The notes beneath the pieces were generated by a model. It worked only from the letters and a program-made list of their open reading frames with translations. It was not told the DNA's origin and made no database searches. This document shows, piece after piece, positions 46,197 to 56,785 of a DNA stretch of 64,000 nucleotides (its first letter is position 1; each line of letters begins with the position of its first letter). The stretch is from NCBI RefSeq assembly GCF_001485215.1, contig NZ_BBWW01000001.1, forward strand, positions 4,898,001 through 4,962,000. The letters run 5' to 3'. This DNA is from Leptolyngbya sp. NIES-2104 (GTDB lineage: Bacteria > Cyanobacteriota > Cyanobacteriia > Leptolyngbyales > Leptolyngbyaceae). The position numbers were made by a program, and so were the translations under genes.

Positions 46197-46673
46197 TCAA
46201 GCGCCCTGACTTCTCAGAAAAGCTGCAAACGCCGCTAATTCAGCTCGAACCTGGGAAAACAGATCTGGAACTGCTTCAACTAAAGGCTGAATACGCTCTG
46301 CCTCAAATTGCTGGGTGTAGAGGTGACGAACGATATGACGAAACCTACGATATTCATCCAAAACAACTCGATTTGCTTCAGAAATGACAGCGGGACGAAC
46401 TTCTTCAACTTCGTTTACCATCTGAATCAGTAACATTTGATGCCAGTTGTTTCCTTGCGGACGTGTGCGATCGATCATTGCCGCAATCAACTCAAACAAC
46501 CGCTCTAGTCCGTTGTAGAAACCGTGCAAGTTTAGCGCCACGCTATCAATGTAAAGATCATCCCCAGATTGCTGAAATCGCCGCCAACTCTGCTGAGTGC
46601 GATCGACAACCTGTTCAATTTCCTCTAGCTCTGTGATGATGCGATCAGCAAGCTCTAAAAGAATCTCACTCAA
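46197..46673 (-). CDS. hepT: HepT-like toxin of a HepT/MntA pair
   Basis: The 158-aa helical HEPN-type protein has the RX4HXY motif RHIVRHLY (about residue 125-135), the active element of HepT. The start is inferred as TTG, overlapping the mntA stop (TTGA at 46670-46673) with AGGAG seven nt upstream; a longer frame to 46721 would overlap mntA by 50 bp. In studied pairs MntA adds AMP to the Tyr of HepT to silence it. The Tyr is present. Confidence 0.8.
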   Translation of the reverse strand: MSEILLELADRIITELEEIEQVVDRTQQSWRRFQQSGDDLYIDSVALNLHGFYNGLERLFELIAAMIDRTRPQGNNWHQMLLIQMVNEVEEVRPAVISEANRVVLDEYRRFRHIVRHLYTQQFEAERIQPLVEAVPDLFSQVRAELAAFAAFLRSQGA

Positions 46674-47047
46674 ACCACAACTCCTGTGCGCTCGATCGCT
46701 TGCTTCACAGACGAACGACAAAACGGATCAGTCGGATCAACGAGATCAATCTCGAAATCCGAGTCAACCTCGTTTAGAACTCCAACTGCTGTATAAAACC
46801 GCTCTGGTGCAATTCCCCAAACTGCGAGATCAATGTCTGACCAAGGCGTATAACGGCTTTTATCGGTTAGGGAGCCAAAAATCATTACTTGTTCTGCTCC
46901 AAACTGTTCTCTGAGAATTAACGCCAATTTGGGCACTAATTCCCAGGCTTTTTGCCAATGCTCTTCTGCAATTTGGAGATTTATTCGCTTGGCGGGATTA
47001 TAGTGACGTAACTCCTCAGAGGTTAAATCTAACGCTGTCTTCGCCAT
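46670..47047 (-). CDS. mntA: MntA-like nucleotidyltransferase antitoxin
   Basis: The 125-aa protein is a minimal nucleotidyltransferase with GSLTDKSRYTPWSDIDLAVW, i.e. GSx(10)DxD, and a third acidic residue in DFEIDLVDP. It precedes hepT and overlaps it. ATG at 47047 (MAKTALDLTSEEL) is preferred over the open frame up to 47092. The set is a chromosomal type VII toxin-antitoxin unit. Confidence 0.85.
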   Translation of the reverse strand: MAKTALDLTSEELRHYNPAKRINLQIAEEHWQKAWELVPKLALILREQFGAEQVMIFGSLTDKSRYTPWSDIDLAVWGIAPERFYTAVGVLNEVDSDFEIDLVDPTDPFCRSSVKQAIERTGVVV

Positions 47048-47084
47048 ATGCGTCCTTGCGTACTTAGCACCTATTATAGGTGGG

Positions 47085-47933
47085 CTACTCACATCGATCG
47101 ACTTGTGCCAGTTGCAGCACGATTTGATCGACCGCGGTTGCCAATGATTGCCCGGATTGTCCGGGTTGATTCACTACAATGCTAAACGCGATCGTGCCAT
47201 AACTCGGATTATCTAAATACCCAGAGAGTGCTCTCACGCCACGTAAGGTTCCCGTTTTGCCGTGAAGATTGCCCTGAACTAAGGTATTGCGGAATCGATT
47301 TCTCAGCGTTCCATTCACGCCCGCGACCGCTAACGATCGATGAAATAATTCGTTTCGCGGATCAGTAAACATTGCTTCTAACAAGGTCACTAATGCAGCA
47401 GGGGTGACGCGATTGCTGCGAGACAGTCCTGAACCATCAACCTGAGCATAAGTATTTGCATCAATTCCTAAATTTGTGAGAGCGCTTCTGATCGCAGATT
47501 GACCCCCAATGCGGCGACGAAGGGCATCGGCTCGATCGTTGTCGCTGTAACGATTCACAACCGTTAGCCAGTTCTGAAAATTAGATGGAGCGCGATCGGC
47601 AAGTTGAAGAGCGGCGGCAGTCGTTAACAGCTTGACATTCGAGGCGGGAATTAGAGAAAGATTTGGATTGTGCTGGTAGAGAATGGTCGATTTCTCGATC
47701 GGTTTAATCACAATGCCCCAACGTGCTGAACGAAATCTAGGTTGTTGAATAATACGATCGATTCTTGTTGCTAAATCACGTGCACAAACTGTAGAGACTG
47801 CGGCTTGAGGCGTTTGAGCAGTGGCAACCTCCGGGTGACTCCAGAATCCTAGACTGATACTCGCGATTACCGCAGTTGCTTTAATCACTTGTCGAGTTTG
47901 AATGAGAGCGTTTTTGTCAGACCTTCGCATCAT
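47085..47933 (-). CDS. D-alanyl-D-alanine carboxypeptidase-like (S13-type) protein, shortened
   Basis: This 282-aa protein carries penicillin-binding motifs: SNVK (SxxK) in IPASNVKLLTTAA, SGL in DGSGLSRSN, and KTG in HGKTGTLRG. An N-terminal hydrophobic segment (ATAVIASISLGFW) with following ATAQ resembles a signal peptide. S13 enzymes such as DacB are usually about 450-480 aa with extra domains between SxxK and SGL; here they are mostly missing, so it is a compact form. It probably trims peptidoglycan in the periplasm. Confidence 0.85.
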   Translation of the reverse strand: MMRRSDKNALIQTRQVIKATAVIASISLGFWSHPEVATAQTPQAAVSTVCARDLATRIDRIIQQPRFRSARWGIVIKPIEKSTILYQHNPNLSLIPASNVKLLTTAAALQLADRAPSNFQNWLTVVNRYSDNDRADALRRRIGGQSAIRSALTNLGIDANTYAQVDGSGLSRSNRVTPAALVTLLEAMFTDPRNELFHRSLAVAGVNGTLRNRFRNTLVQGNLHGKTGTLRGVRALSGYLDNPSYGTIAFSIVVNQPGQSGQSLATAVDQIVLQLAQVDRCE

Positions 47934-48083
47934 GCTAATCGTAGAATTCACTGAGCGTTTCCGTAGCAGAATTCTTCCTGCCGCGATGCAATATATCACA
48001 GGAGTGAACCACGATCGCGATCGATAAAAATCAGCATTTGCGTTGAGATATTGGAAAATAAAGAGGCTGAATGGGCAAAAATT

Positions 48084-48725
48084 ATGCTTCTAGAACTCAA
48101 GCGAATTGAAGTTCCACCAGGGCAGCGAGTCTTATTGCAGGATGTCTCATGGCAAGAATTTGAGCGAATTCTAGAAGACTTGGGCGATCGCCGTGCAACT
48201 CGAATCGCTTATGAAAACGGGATTTTAGAAATTATGACACCTTTGCCCGAACATGAAGCCAACAAAGAAGTGATTGGAGATTTGATCAAAGCACTGCTTG
48301 AAGAATTGGATTTTGAATTTCTCACATTGGGATCAACCACGTTCAAGAATCAGCAAATGCTCAAGGGAATTGAGCCAGATCAGTGTTTCTACATCCAAAA
48401 TGAATCCAGAGTTCGAGGCAAGAAACGCCTAGATTTGAGTACTGATCCACCACCGGATCTCGCGATTGAAATTGATCTAACTTCTCGGACTCACCCAAGT
48501 ATTTATCAAGAGTTGGGAGTTCCGGAGCTATGGCGATTTGAAAAAGGACAACTCCAGATCAATGTTTTGCGGAATGATCAGTATGAAGTTTCAGAGCGTG
48601 GGGAAATTTTTGCAGCGCTACCGATCGCACAAATCATTCCACAGTATCGAGAGCAGAGCAACATCATCGGAAGAAATGCAGCCTTGAAAGCATTCCGACA
48701 ATGGGTAAGACAGCAAATCGAATAA
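48084..48725 (+). CDS. Uma2-family (DUF820) putative endonuclease
   Basis: The 213-aa product has family features: LSWQEFERILEDLG-like start, EIMTPLPEHEANKEVIG, and the core PPDLAIEIDLTSRT followed by YQELGVPELWRFE. ATG at 48084 (MLLELKRIEV) is preferred over a TTG at 48051. It is about 100 bp before alaS on the same strand. Not closely similar to the Uma2 protein at 39211. Confidence 0.88.
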   Translation: MLLELKRIEVPPGQRVLLQDVSWQEFERILEDLGDRRATRIAYENGILEIMTPLPEHEANKEVIGDLIKALLEELDFEFLTLGSTTFKNQQMLKGIEPDQCFYIQNESRVRGKKRLDLSTDPPPDLAIEIDLTSRTHPSIYQELGVPELWRFEKGQLQINVLRNDQYEVSERGEIFAALPIAQIIPQYREQSNIIGRNAALKAFRQWVRQQIE

Positions 48726-48827
48726 ACAGCGATTTTGAGCTTCAGTTTTGCCAAAATGCCAGCCAATCTAGCGAACCTGCGGCAAGATAAGATAAATAAC
48801 GCAATTGTTAAATTTCCTTGGACTTCA

Positions 48828-51449
48828 ATGGCTACTCCTCTTAGCGGCGCTCAAATTCGGCAAACGTTTCTCGATTTCTTCGCACAGCGCGGACATCAAC
48901 CGCTACCGAGTGCGTCGCTCGTGCCTGAAGATCCAACCGTATTGCTCACGATCGCGGGAATGCTTCCGTTTAAGCCGATTTTTCTCGGTCAGCGTCAGGC
49001 AGAGTTTCCGCGCGCAACGACTTCGCAAAAATGTATCCGCACGAATGATATTGAAAACGTAGGACGAACGGCGCGACACCATACGTTCTTTGAAATGCTG
49101 GGGAATTTTAGCTTTGGGGATTATTTCAAGTCGCAAGCGATCGCTTGGGCGTGGGAATTATCGACCAAAACGTTCGGCTTACCTCCGGAGCGCATTGTTG
49201 TGAGCGTGTTCGAGGAAGATGATGAGGCGTTTGCGATTTGGCGTGATGAAGTTGGAATTCCAGCACACCGAATTCAGCGGATGGGTGCAAAAGATAACTT
49301 CTGGAATTCGGGTCCGACGGGTCCTTGTGGTCCTTGCTCTGAGTTGTATTACGACTTTCATCCGGAGTTGGGAGACGATCAGATTGACCTCGAAGACGAT
49401 ACTCGATTCATTGAGTATTACAACCTGGTGTTTATGCAGTACAACCAGGACATTGACGGGAACTTAACTCCGCTTCAGAACAAAAATATTGATACTGGAA
49501 TGGGCTTAGAGCGGATGGCGCAGATTCTGCAAAAAGTGCCGAATAACTATGAGACGGATTTGATTTTCCCGATCGTACAAACCGCCGCTAAAATCGCTGG
49601 AATCGATTACGCGATCGCAGACGACTCGACAAAAGTATCGCTCAAAGTAATTGGTGATCATGTTCGTGCAGTCGTTCACATGATTGCAGATGGCATCACC
49701 GCATCGAATGAGGGACGTGGCTATGTGTTGCGGCGTTTGATTCGTCGAGTCGTGCGTCACGGGCGCTTGATTGGAATTGAGCAAGACTTTACACCGGAAG
49801 TTGCAGAGAGTGCGATCGCGCTTTCTGAGTCGGCTTATCCGAATGTGCGACTGAAGGAAACGGTTGTTAAATCAGAATTGAAGATCGAAGAAGAGCGCTT
49901 TCGTAAAACGCTCGATCGCGGTGAAAAACTGCTCGAAGATATCTTGAGCAAATCACCCAAACACATCTCAGGAGCAGAAGCATTTGAGCTATACGACACT
50001 TACGGTTTTCCGGTTGAACTGACCGAGGAAATTGCAGCGGAAAAAGGCTTAACTGTTGATATAGAGGGCTTTGAAGCTGAGATGGAAAAGCAGCGTCAAC
50101 GGGGACGCGATGCCCATCAGACGATCGATTTAACGGTTCAAGGCACACTAGACACCTTAGCGGCATCGCTGCAAGAAACTGAATTTATCGGCTATAAACA
50201 ACGATCGAGCCAATCAGAGATTCAACTATTGCTCGTCAATGGTGAAACTGTCGATCGCGTTGAATCGGGTGCAGAAGTGCAAATCGTTCTGAACCAAACG
50301 CCGTTTTATGCGGAATCTGGAGGGCAAATTGGCGATCGAGGCTATCTTTCCGGTGATGATTCGGTGATTCGGATCGAAGATGTGAAAAAAGAATCGGCTT
50401 TCTTTGTTCACTTTGGACGAGTCGAGCGTGGAACAGTTAGAGTCGGCGATCTCGTCACGGCTCAAATTGATTTATCCTGTCGTCGTCGTGCGGCTGCAAA
50501 CCATTCTGCAACTCACTTACTGCAAGCAGCACTCCGCAGGATTGTCGATGAAGGAATTTCTCAAGCGGGATCATTAGTAGACTTCGATCGCTTACGTTTC
50601 GACTTCAACTATTCCAAGCCATTAACCACTGAACAACTGCAACAAATCGAAGAACAGATCAATACCTGGATTGCAGAAGGACATCAAGCGGAAATTGCCA
50701 CGATGCCGATCGCAGATGCAAAAGCGAAAGGTGCGATCGCAATGTTCGGTGAGAAATACGGCGATGAAGTTCGCGTCATCGACTTCCCAGGCGTTTCGAT
50801 GGAACTCTGTGGCGGAACTCATGTCAGCAACACCGCAGAAATCGGATTGTTCAAGATTGTTTCAGAAGCGGGTGTTGCTGCGGGAATTCGTCGGATTGAA
50901 GCGATTTCTGGGGCATCGGTTCTAGAGTATCTCAATGTTCGCGAAGCAGTTGTGAAAGAGTTAAGCGATCGCTTCAAAGTCAAACCCGAAGAAATTTCTG
51001 ATCGGATTACTGCACTGCAAACCGAATTGAAGAACACTCAGAAGCAGTTAGAAACCGTGAAAGGACACTTAGCGATCGCAAAATCGGATCAATTACTGTC
51101 TGAAGCTGAGTCCGTTGGAGAGTTCAAAATTCTGGTGGCTCAGCTTGAGGGCGTTGATCCGACTGCCTTACAAAAAGCGGCGGAACAATTGCTGCAAAAA
51201 GTTGGAGAAGGCGCGATCGTTTTAGGTTCAGTCCCCGAAGCAGGGAAAGTCAGCTTTGTGGCGGCGTTTAGTCCGGCGGTGGTGAAGAAGGGACTGCAAG
51301 CGGGGAAAGTAGTGGGCGCGATCGCGAAAATCTGCGGCGGTGGCGGTGGTGGTCGTCCGAATCTTGCACAAGCAGGCGGACGAGATACGAGCAAGCTACC
51401 GGAAGCATTGGCAGAAGCGAAGCAACTGTTACAGACTGGACTCAGCTAA
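48828..51449 (+). CDS. alaS: Alanyl-tRNA synthetase
   Basis: A 873-aa class II synthetase, full length. N-terminal catalytic domain starts [20 protein letters not shown], with motif 2 near [19 protein letters not shown]. The editing domain has zinc-binding [11 protein letters not shown] and [13 protein letters not shown], and the C-Ala domain ends [15 protein letters not shown]. The frame is open to 48735 but the ATG at 48828 gives the family N-terminus. Confidence 0.97.
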   Translation: MATPLSGAQIRQTFLDFFAQRGHQPLPSASLVPEDPTVLLTIAGMLPFKPIFLGQRQAEFPRATTSQKCIRTNDIENVGRTARHHTFFEMLGNFSFGDYFKSQAIAWAWELSTKTFGLPPERIVVSVFEEDDEAFAIWRDEVGIPAHRIQRMGAKDNFWNSGPTGPCGPCSELYYDFHPELGDDQIDLEDDTRFIEYYNLVFMQYNQDIDGNLTPLQNKNIDTGMGLERMAQILQKVPNNYETDLIFPIVQTAAKIAGIDYAIADDSTKVSLKVIGDHVRAVVHMIADGITASNEGRGYVLRRLIRRVVRHGRLIGIEQDFTPEVAESAIALSESAYPNVRLKETVVKSELKIEEERFRKTLDRGEKLLEDILSKSPKHISGAEAFELYDTYGFPVELTEEIAAEKGLTVDIEGFEAEMEKQRQRGRDAHQTIDLTVQGTLDTLAASLQETEFIGYKQRSSQSEIQLLLVNGETVDRVESGAEVQIVLNQTPFYAESGGQIGDRGYLSGDDSVIRIEDVKKESAFFVHFGRVERGTVRVGDLVTAQIDLSCRRRAAANHSATHLLQAALRRIVDEGISQAGSLVDFDRLRFDFNYSKPLTTEQLQQIEEQINTWIAEGHQAEIATMPIADAKAKGAIAMFGEKYGDEVRVIDFPGVSMELCGGTHVSNTAEIGLFKIVSEAGVAAGIRRIEAISGASVLEYLNVREAVVKELSDRFKVKPEEISDRITALQTELKNTQKQLETVKGHLAIAKSDQLLSEAESVGEFKILVAQLEGVDPTALQKAAEQLLQKVGEGAIVLGSVPEAGKVSFVAAFSPAVVKKGLQAGKVVGAIAKICGGGGGGRPNLAQAGGRDTSKLPEALAEAKQLLQTGLS

Positions 51450-51508
51450 ATTACTATACGGCTTGGTTTGTCGATCGAGTCGTGGCATTACTACCTGGAG
51501 GATACTTC

Positions 51509-51712
51509 GTGGAAATCCAAGAGCTAAAGGCTTTAATTAAAGAAAGTGTTCGAGAAGTCATCCGAGAAGAAAGACTGAGCTTATGTCAGGCTCTAATTCC
51601 CTATGTGAGTGACGAAGAGCAGCAAGAAATTGAAGCAGAGTTTGGTTTGCCCGACGATGATGAAGATGAATGGGTTCATCGAATTGGTGCAAGAGGGGAT
51701 ATATACAAGTAA
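51509..51712 (+). CDS. Antitoxin-like small protein without a visible toxin
   Basis: The 67-aa protein begins at a GTG supported by GGAGG at 51497-51501 (7-nt spacing): VEIQELKALIKESVREVIRE, then SDEEQQEIEAEFG and an acidic tail. This pattern resembles small cyanobacterial antitoxins that precede a RelE/HigB-type toxin, but the next gene is an alpha/beta hydrolase. It could therefore be an orphan. It lies 60 bp after alaS. Confidence 0.65.
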   Translation: MEIQELKALIKESVREVIREERLSLCQALIPYVSDEEQQEIEAEFGLPDDDEDEWVHRIGARGDIYK

Positions 51713-51734
51713 TCTAATGTTATTGTCTCTTGCA

Positions 51735-52574
51735 ATGAAAACGAAGTGGCTTTGGAACGGGTTGACGAGCGGATTGAAAATTTACGCGATCGTATGTTTC
51801 GTTCTCTTTCTCATTCAGTCCCGCTTTATTCTCTTCCCGAACCGAACCGTTTACAAAACACCGCTAGATCTCGGTTTGCCTGCTCAAGAAGTGTGGGTTC
51901 CGGTGAAAAACTGGCTCGGTAAAACGGAGCGCATTCATGGCTGGTGGCTTCCGGGTCGCGATCCAAAGTTAGGCACAGTCCTTTATTTTCATGGCAATGG
52001 TGGAACGCTGGGCGGGGTTGACCAGATGGATCGGATTCACAAGCTCGGATTCTCAGTGTTAGTCATTAGCTATCGAGGATACGGTAAAAGTGAAGGCGGA
52101 TTTCCCTCAGAATCGCAGGTGTACGAAGATGCTCAGGCGGCTTGGAACTATCTAACAAAAGATCGTAAAATTCCACCGGATCAAATCACGATTTATGGCT
52201 ATTCGATCGGAGGCGCGATCGCGATCGATTTAGCGGCGAAACATCCCGACGCGAGAGCGCTGATTGTTCAAAGCTCGTTTACATCGATGACAGAAATGGC
52301 ATTGTTACAAAAGCAGTTTCGATTGTTTCCGATCGAACTCATTTTGACTCAGCGATTTAACTCGATCGACAAAGTGCGATCGCTAAAAATGCCCGTCATG
52401 TACTTCCACGGGGATGCAGATGAAATTGTTCCAGCCCGCATGAGTCAAGCGTTATACGATGCCAGCCCGAACCCGAAACAATTATTATTTATTCGAGGCG
52501 CGAATCACAACGACGCAGAATTTACAATTGAACACTTGGAAGCGATTCGGAAATTTGTGCAACAAAATCCATGA
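51735..52574 (+). CDS. Alpha/beta hydrolase, membrane-anchored (BEM46/ABHD-type)
   Basis: The 279-aa protein has one N-terminal hydrophobic segment (IYAIVCFVLFLIQSRFILF, about residues 17-35). The hydrolase follows with oxyanion YFHGNGGT, nucleophile GYSIGG, Asp in HGDADEIVP and His in GANHNDAEF. This layout is typical of the BEM46/ABHD13 group. Start choice: ATG 51735 (MKTKWLW) or 51717; both are in frame. It overlaps the next gene by 4 bp. Substrate unknown. Confidence 0.88.
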   Translation: MKTKWLWNGLTSGLKIYAIVCFVLFLIQSRFILFPNRTVYKTPLDLGLPAQEVWVPVKNWLGKTERIHGWWLPGRDPKLGTVLYFHGNGGTLGGVDQMDRIHKLGFSVLVISYRGYGKSEGGFPSESQVYEDAQAAWNYLTKDRKIPPDQITIYGYSIGGAIAIDLAAKHPDARALIVQSSFTSMTEMALLQKQFRLFPIELILTQRFNSIDKVRSLKMPVMYFHGDADEIVPARMSQALYDASPNPKQLLFIRGANHNDAEFTIEHLEAIRKFVQQNP

Positions 52575-52918
52575 GTGATTTACCACCACTAAACACCGCC
52601 ACGATTTGGGCAATTCTCAAAGATACGATCGACGACACCACCGCGAATCGTCTAGTGTGTCACCACCTCGGTTATGACGATGGAACCGTTGACCCGCAAT
52701 GGTTAGAAGCGTATCCTGAACCACCGAATTTTATTGAAAGTCGTCCTGCGGTCGTGAAATTAACGCGATCAATTCCGCCTGAAAATAAGCAACTCCTGAA
52801 AGAGCAGCTTGGATTTGGTGGCTATACGATCGATGAACTGGTGCCCCGAAAAACTCGACGTGCAACAATGGCGAACTGGTTGCTAAGCTACATGCAGCAG
52901 AATCAAATTCCACTTTAG
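52571..52918 (+). CDS. Conserved hypothetical protein
   Basis: This 115-aa protein starts at an ATGA overlap with the hydrolase stop. It contains TANRLVCHHLGYDDG and RKTRRATMANWLLSYMQQ, is basic near the C-terminus and lacks signals. I do not recognise a named family. Coupling with the hydrolase and the next two genes suggests a five-gene unit ending in bioF. Confidence 0.75.
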   Translation: MSDLPPLNTATIWAILKDTIDDTTANRLVCHHLGYDDGTVDPQWLEAYPEPPNFIESRPAVVKLTRSIPPENKQLLKEQLGFGGYTIDELVPRKTRRATMANWLLSYMQQNQIPL

Positions 52919-52930
52919 GAGACGGATATT

Positions 52931-53146
52931 ATGGGAATCGAACGCCGAATGTCGAGAGCGATGTTTCTCCCTGCTGAAACGGTTCAACTGCGTCAAGTGT
53001 GCTTTACGCCTGGGAAAGTCTATCAACCTGGTCGATACATTGCAGGCGAACTGCCCGATGTTGCATTTGAAATGGGTTTAGTGGATAAATTGCCTCCAGT
53101 ACGCGGTAAGAGTGCAGAAATTCGTGAGCAACCGGATGAAGAATGA
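52931..53146 (+). CDS. Small hypothetical protein
   Basis: The 71-aa frame is preceded by AGGAGACGG (52917-52925). Its sequence ([20 protein letters not shown], then [14 protein letters not shown]) looks like a phage or virion-type beta-strand protein but matches nothing I can name. It overlaps the bioF start by 11 bp. Confidence 0.65.
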   Translation: MGIERRMSRAMFLPAETVQLRQVCFTPGKVYQPGRYIAGELPDVAFEMGLVDKLPPVRGKSAEIREQPDEE

Positions 53147-54293
53147 TCCTTATGCTTGGATAGAACAATCGTTAAGCGCAATCGATCGGGCTGGCTGGCA
53201 TCGATCCGTTAAAACCATCGATCGTCCGGGTGCAGTGATTCAGATTGCTGATCGTACTTACTTGAATTTTGCAAGTAATGACTATCTAGGACTAGCAACA
53301 GACGATCGATTAATCAATGCTGCCATCGAAGCCACTCGGCAATATGGTACAGGCAGCACAGGATCACGCTTGCTCACGGGACACAGACCTTTACACCGAG
53401 CATTAGAAACCGCGATCGCACAATTAAAACAAACCGAAGATGCGATCGTGTTTAGTTCCGGATATCTAGCAAATTTAGGCGCGATCGCTGCATTAGTGGG
53501 AAAACGCGACTTAATCTTATCGGATCAATACAATCATTCCAGCTTGAGAAATGGTGCGATTGTCAGCGGTGCAACGATTTTGGAATATCGGCATTGTGAT
53601 ATTGCAGATCTACAGACTAAGTTAGAACAACAGCGATCGCACTTTCAAAGATGTTTGATTTTGACCGACACTGTGTTTAGTATGGATGGTGATCTCTGTC
53701 CACTGCCTGAGATTTTAGAGTTAGCCGATCGATTTGAGTGCATGGTGCTGGTTGATGAAGCTCATGCGACTGGAGTATTGGGTGCGACAGGTGCGGGATG
53801 TGTCGAACACTTCGGCTGTACAGGGCAGGCGATTGTGCAGATGGGAACTTTGAGCAAAGCATTAGGTAGCTTAGGTGGGTATGTTGCTGGATCGGCTGCG
53901 TTGATTGATTATTTGAGAAATCGTGCTCCGAGTTGGATTTATACAACGGGATTATCTCCGGCTGATACGGCTGCGGCATTGTGTGCGATCGAGCTAACTC
54001 AAACAGAACCGGAACGTCGATCGCGACTTTGGCACAATGTTGCTTATCTCAAATCCAAGCTATCAGACTTCGCATTGTTACCTTCAGAATCTCCAATTCT
54101 CTGTTGGCAGTTACCTGATGTTCAAACTGCGCTACAAACTGCACAGTCATTACAGAATCAAGGAATTTTTGCGCCTGCGATTCGTCCTCCGACTGTTCCG
54201 ACTAGTCGAATTCGGATGACGGTGATGGCAACGCATACAGAAGAATCACTCGATCGCTTAATTCAATCTCTCGAAAACTCTGGCTCTAACTGA
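53136..54293 (+). CDS. bioF: 8-amino-7-oxononanoate synthase
   Basis: The 385-aa PLP enzyme condenses pimeloyl-thioester with alanine in biotin synthesis. It shows [31 protein letters not shown] and the PLP lysine K241 in GTLSKALGS. Serine palmitoyltransferase-like and KBL relatives share this fold, but the first residues and length fit BioF. ATG at 53136 is inside the previous gene's end. Its 3' end overlaps the convergent gluconokinase gene by 31 bp. Confidence 0.93.
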   Translation: MKNDPYAWIEQSLSAIDRAGWHRSVKTIDRPGAVIQIADRTYLNFASNDYLGLATDDRLINAAIEATRQYGTGSTGSRLLTGHRPLHRALETAIAQLKQTEDAIVFSSGYLANLGAIAALVGKRDLILSDQYNHSSLRNGAIVSGATILEYRHCDIADLQTKLEQQRSHFQRCLILTDTVFSMDGDLCPLPEILELADRFECMVLVDEAHATGVLGATGAGCVEHFGCTGQAIVQMGTLSKALGSLGGYVAGSAALIDYLRNRAPSWIYTTGLSPADTAAALCAIELTQTEPERRSRLWHNVAYLKSKLSDFALLPSESPILCWQLPDVQTALQTAQSLQNQGIFAPAIRPPTVPTSRIRMTVMATHTEESLDRLIQSLENSGSN

Positions 54294-55759
54294 TAGTAAA
54301 GTCGTTGATAGCGCTCAAATAGCTTGTGATACTGCTCAGAAAATTGCAGATTAGGAACATGTCGATCGCGAATCCGAATCATCGATCGAACCTTTTCTAA
54401 TTGATCAATTTCCTTCATGGCATACATCGCTAACACAGCCGCCCCAAATCCACTCGCTTCAAACACCTCCGGAACAAGCACTTCGATGCCAAATAGATCA
54501 GCCATCATTTGCAACGAGATCGCCGATCGAGCAAATCCCCCCGATGCCAAAATCGTCTGGTTTGCTTCAGTTAAGTCACTCAATACCGTTGTGATACTGT
54601 AAGCCGCGAATAGAATCCCTTCTAGCACAGCGCGAATAAAATGCGATCGCTCATGTCGCATCGATACCCCGAAAAACACTCCTCGTGCATCTGCATTCCA
54701 ATAAGGCGCACGTTCTCCAGAAAGAAACGGTAAAAATAATAGTCCTTCGGCTCCCGGTGGAATCGATGCAGCAAGTTCGATTAAGCGATCGTAAGCATCA
54801 GATTCTTTACTTTCAGGCAGTCCGAACTGATCACGAAACCAGCGTAAAACAATTCCACCATTGTTCGATGCGCCGCCGATCAGCCATTGATCTTCAGTGA
54901 TAGCATAGCAAAATGTTCTCGCTTGCGGGTCAGTCATTGGTTCAGAAACAATTTTGCGAACCGCGCTACTAGTTCCGATCGTAATGGCAACTTGATCAGA
55001 TGCGATCGCGCCTACTCCAATATTTGCTAATACACCATCACTTGCACCTATCACGACTGGAACATCTGGATCAAGTCCCATCATTTCGGCATATTGCGCT
55101 TTCATTCCTCTTAAAATGTGCGTTGACGGCACAATCTCGCTTAATTGATCGGCTCGAATCTGCGTGAGTTCTAGAGCGTTCTTATCCCAAGCTAACGTTC
55201 TGATATTAAATAATCCAGTCGCAGAAGCGATCGAGTAATCTACGACATAGTGTTCAAACCATTGATAGAGGACATACTCTTTAATTGAAATGAACTTAGC
55301 AGCATTACGAAAAAGTTCAGGTTCACAGTCTCGCATCCAAAGCAACTTTGTCAGCGGAGACATCGGATGCAAGGGTGTTCCAGTATTTTGATAGATAGAA
55401 ATTCCGTTTGAGCTTTGCTTTAATGCTTCAGCCTGTTTGATACTGCGAGTATCTGCCCAAGTGATACTCTGTGTTAACGGCAGATGATCAGCACCCATCA
55501 CAATCAAACTATGCATTGCAGAACCACATCCCACCGCAGCAATGTCACGACTCGATAACTTTGCTTGCTGGATTACTTCTTGTACCGACTCCAGCACAGC
55601 AGTAAAAATAACAGTCGGATCTTGTTGCGCGAATCGAGGGTGAGGAGAAAGTAACGGATACTCTCGACTTGCAATGCTCTTGACTTCGCCTGTTGATGAA
55701 ACCGCGATCGCTTTTGTGCTAGTCGTACCGATATCAATTCCTAGATAGTAGTTCATCAC
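54263..55759 (-). CDS. gntK: FGGY-family gluconokinase-like carbohydrate kinase
   Basis: A 498-aa sugar kinase starting [20 protein letters not shown]. The second signature region reads [18 protein letters not shown] and the adenosine end is ASGGFARS. Size and the [11 protein letters not shown] motif fit gluconate kinases of the FGGY family rather than xylulokinase. It would feed gluconate into the oxidative pentose phosphate route. Confidence in the exact sugar is moderate. Confidence 0.85.
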   Translation of the reverse strand: MMNYYLGIDIGTTSTKAIAVSSTGEVKSIASREYPLLSPHPRFAQQDPTVIFTAVLESVQEVIQQAKLSSRDIAAVGCGSAMHSLIVMGADHLPLTQSITWADTRSIKQAEALKQSSNGISIYQNTGTPLHPMSPLTKLLWMRDCEPELFRNAAKFISIKEYVLYQWFEHYVVDYSIASATGLFNIRTLAWDKNALELTQIRADQLSEIVPSTHILRGMKAQYAEMMGLDPDVPVVIGASDGVLANIGVGAIASDQVAITIGTSSAVRKIVSEPMTDPQARTFCYAITEDQWLIGGASNNGGIVLRWFRDQFGLPESKESDAYDRLIELAASIPPGAEGLLFLPFLSGERAPYWNADARGVFFGVSMRHERSHFIRAVLEGILFAAYSITTVLSDLTEANQTILASGGFARSAISLQMMADLFGIEVLVPEVFEASGFGAAVLAMYAMKEIDQLEKVRSMIRIRDRHVPNLQFSEQYHKLFERYQRLYYQLEPEFSRD

Positions 55760-55816
55760 GTTTCGCGAAATTTGAGCAGTCCGACCAAGTTCGATCGGAC
55801 TTTCATTTTCTCATGC

Positions 55817-56605
55817 TTAACTGCTTTGCTGCGAAGCCTGGAGGCGACGATTAATTTCACTCCAGTTCACAACATTCCACCAGTTATTGAGATAGTCCGC
55901 CCGACGATTTCGGTAGCGCAAATAGTAGGCATGTTCCCAAACATCATTTCCCATGATTGGATAACTGCCTTCACTGATCGGATTGTCTTGATTCGCAGTA
56001 GAAACGATTTGCAGTTGTCCTTGAGGATTTCGCACAAGCCACACCCAACCGCTACCAAACCGATCGCTGCCTGCTTGATTAAATTGCTTGCGGAAGCTCT
56101 CAAAGTTGCCAAACGTTTGATTGATCACTTGTGCGATCGCGCCTGTCGGTTGTCCTCCGCCATTCGGACTCATAATTTGCCAGAAAATCGTGTGATTCAA
56201 ATGCCCGCCCGCATTGTTCCGCACTTTCTGACGGATGTTCTCTGGCACTGCATTGAGATCACGCAACATTGCTTCAATGCTCAATTTCTGTAAATTCGGC
56301 TGATCCTTCAAAGCACTATTGAGGTTATCTACATAGCTTTTGTGATGTCGATCGTGGTGAAGTTGCATTGTTTCCGCATCGATCGCTTTACTCAAAGCAT
56401 TTGCGGGATAAGGCAAGGGAGGCAATTGAGCAGGTGAAGCACTGAGTGTCCGATCGACATAAGCAACCGGACGATCTGCAACCGGAGATGGAGTTGGACT
56501 GGGAGTTTGAGATACCGCTGTTTCATTCGGTTGACAAGCAATCATCAAACAACCGAGCAAAAATGCGGTTGCGAATGCGATCGGGCGCTTTAAAGATCTC
56601 ACCAT
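55817..56605 (-). CDS. Lipoprotein Fe/Mn-type superoxide dismutase
   Basis: A 262-aa SOD with a lipoprotein signal peptide ending LMIAC (Cys 24) and a Ser/Pro/Thr linker before the enzyme. The metal ligands are seen: [20 protein letters not shown] and [10 protein letters not shown] with [11 protein letters not shown]. The DVWEHAYY sequence fits the Mn/Fe family; GGHLNHT and Gly-rich SPNGGG resemble Mn forms. Lipid anchoring implies a periplasmic or thylakoid-membrane enzyme, like membrane-bound MnSOD in Anabaena. ATG at 56605 is preferred over a frame to 56626. Confidence 0.9.
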   Translation of the reverse strand: MVRSLKRPIAFATAFLLGCLMIACQPNETAVSQTPSPTPSPVADRPVAYVDRTLSASPAQLPPLPYPANALSKAIDAETMQLHHDRHHKSYVDNLNSALKDQPNLQKLSIEAMLRDLNAVPENIRQKVRNNAGGHLNHTIFWQIMSPNGGGQPTGAIAQVINQTFGNFESFRKQFNQAGSDRFGSGWVWLVRNPQGQLQIVSTANQDNPISEGSYPIMGNDVWEHAYYLRYRNRRADYLNNWWNVVNWSEINRRLQASQQSS

Positions 56606-56699
56606 ATTAAGAGAACAAAATGTCAATTTTCAAAGTAATTGTCGCTAAAAAATCTATCGATCGAATCTAACTTGCGCTAGAGGTAATAACGATTCATAC

Positions 56700-56733
56700 A
56701 AAAACCCTGCCTTAATTGAAGTCAAAGCAGGGT
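56700..56733 (-). terminator. Terminator downstream of the DUF2267 gene
   Basis: On the minus strand ACCCTGC (56727-56733) pairs with GCAGGGT (56704-56710), then TTTTGT follows. It lies about 340 bp past the DUF2267 stop, with the repeats between. Confidence 0.7.
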
Positions 56734-56785
56734 GATTTGCGAATCGCTAAATTAGGCTAACGTTTGAGAAGTGTTGTTTCCTGCG

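Noticed and set aside
51735-51810. Alternate-frame coiled-coil-like reading at the hydrolase start as a toxin remnant
   Set aside because: Short and without similarity to any toxin family; likely chance.
55778-55801. AGTCCGA...TCGGACT hairpin between gntK and the SOD gene as terminator
   Set aside because: The minus-strand side, which the SOD transcript would use, has no U-tract and no + strand gene ends there.
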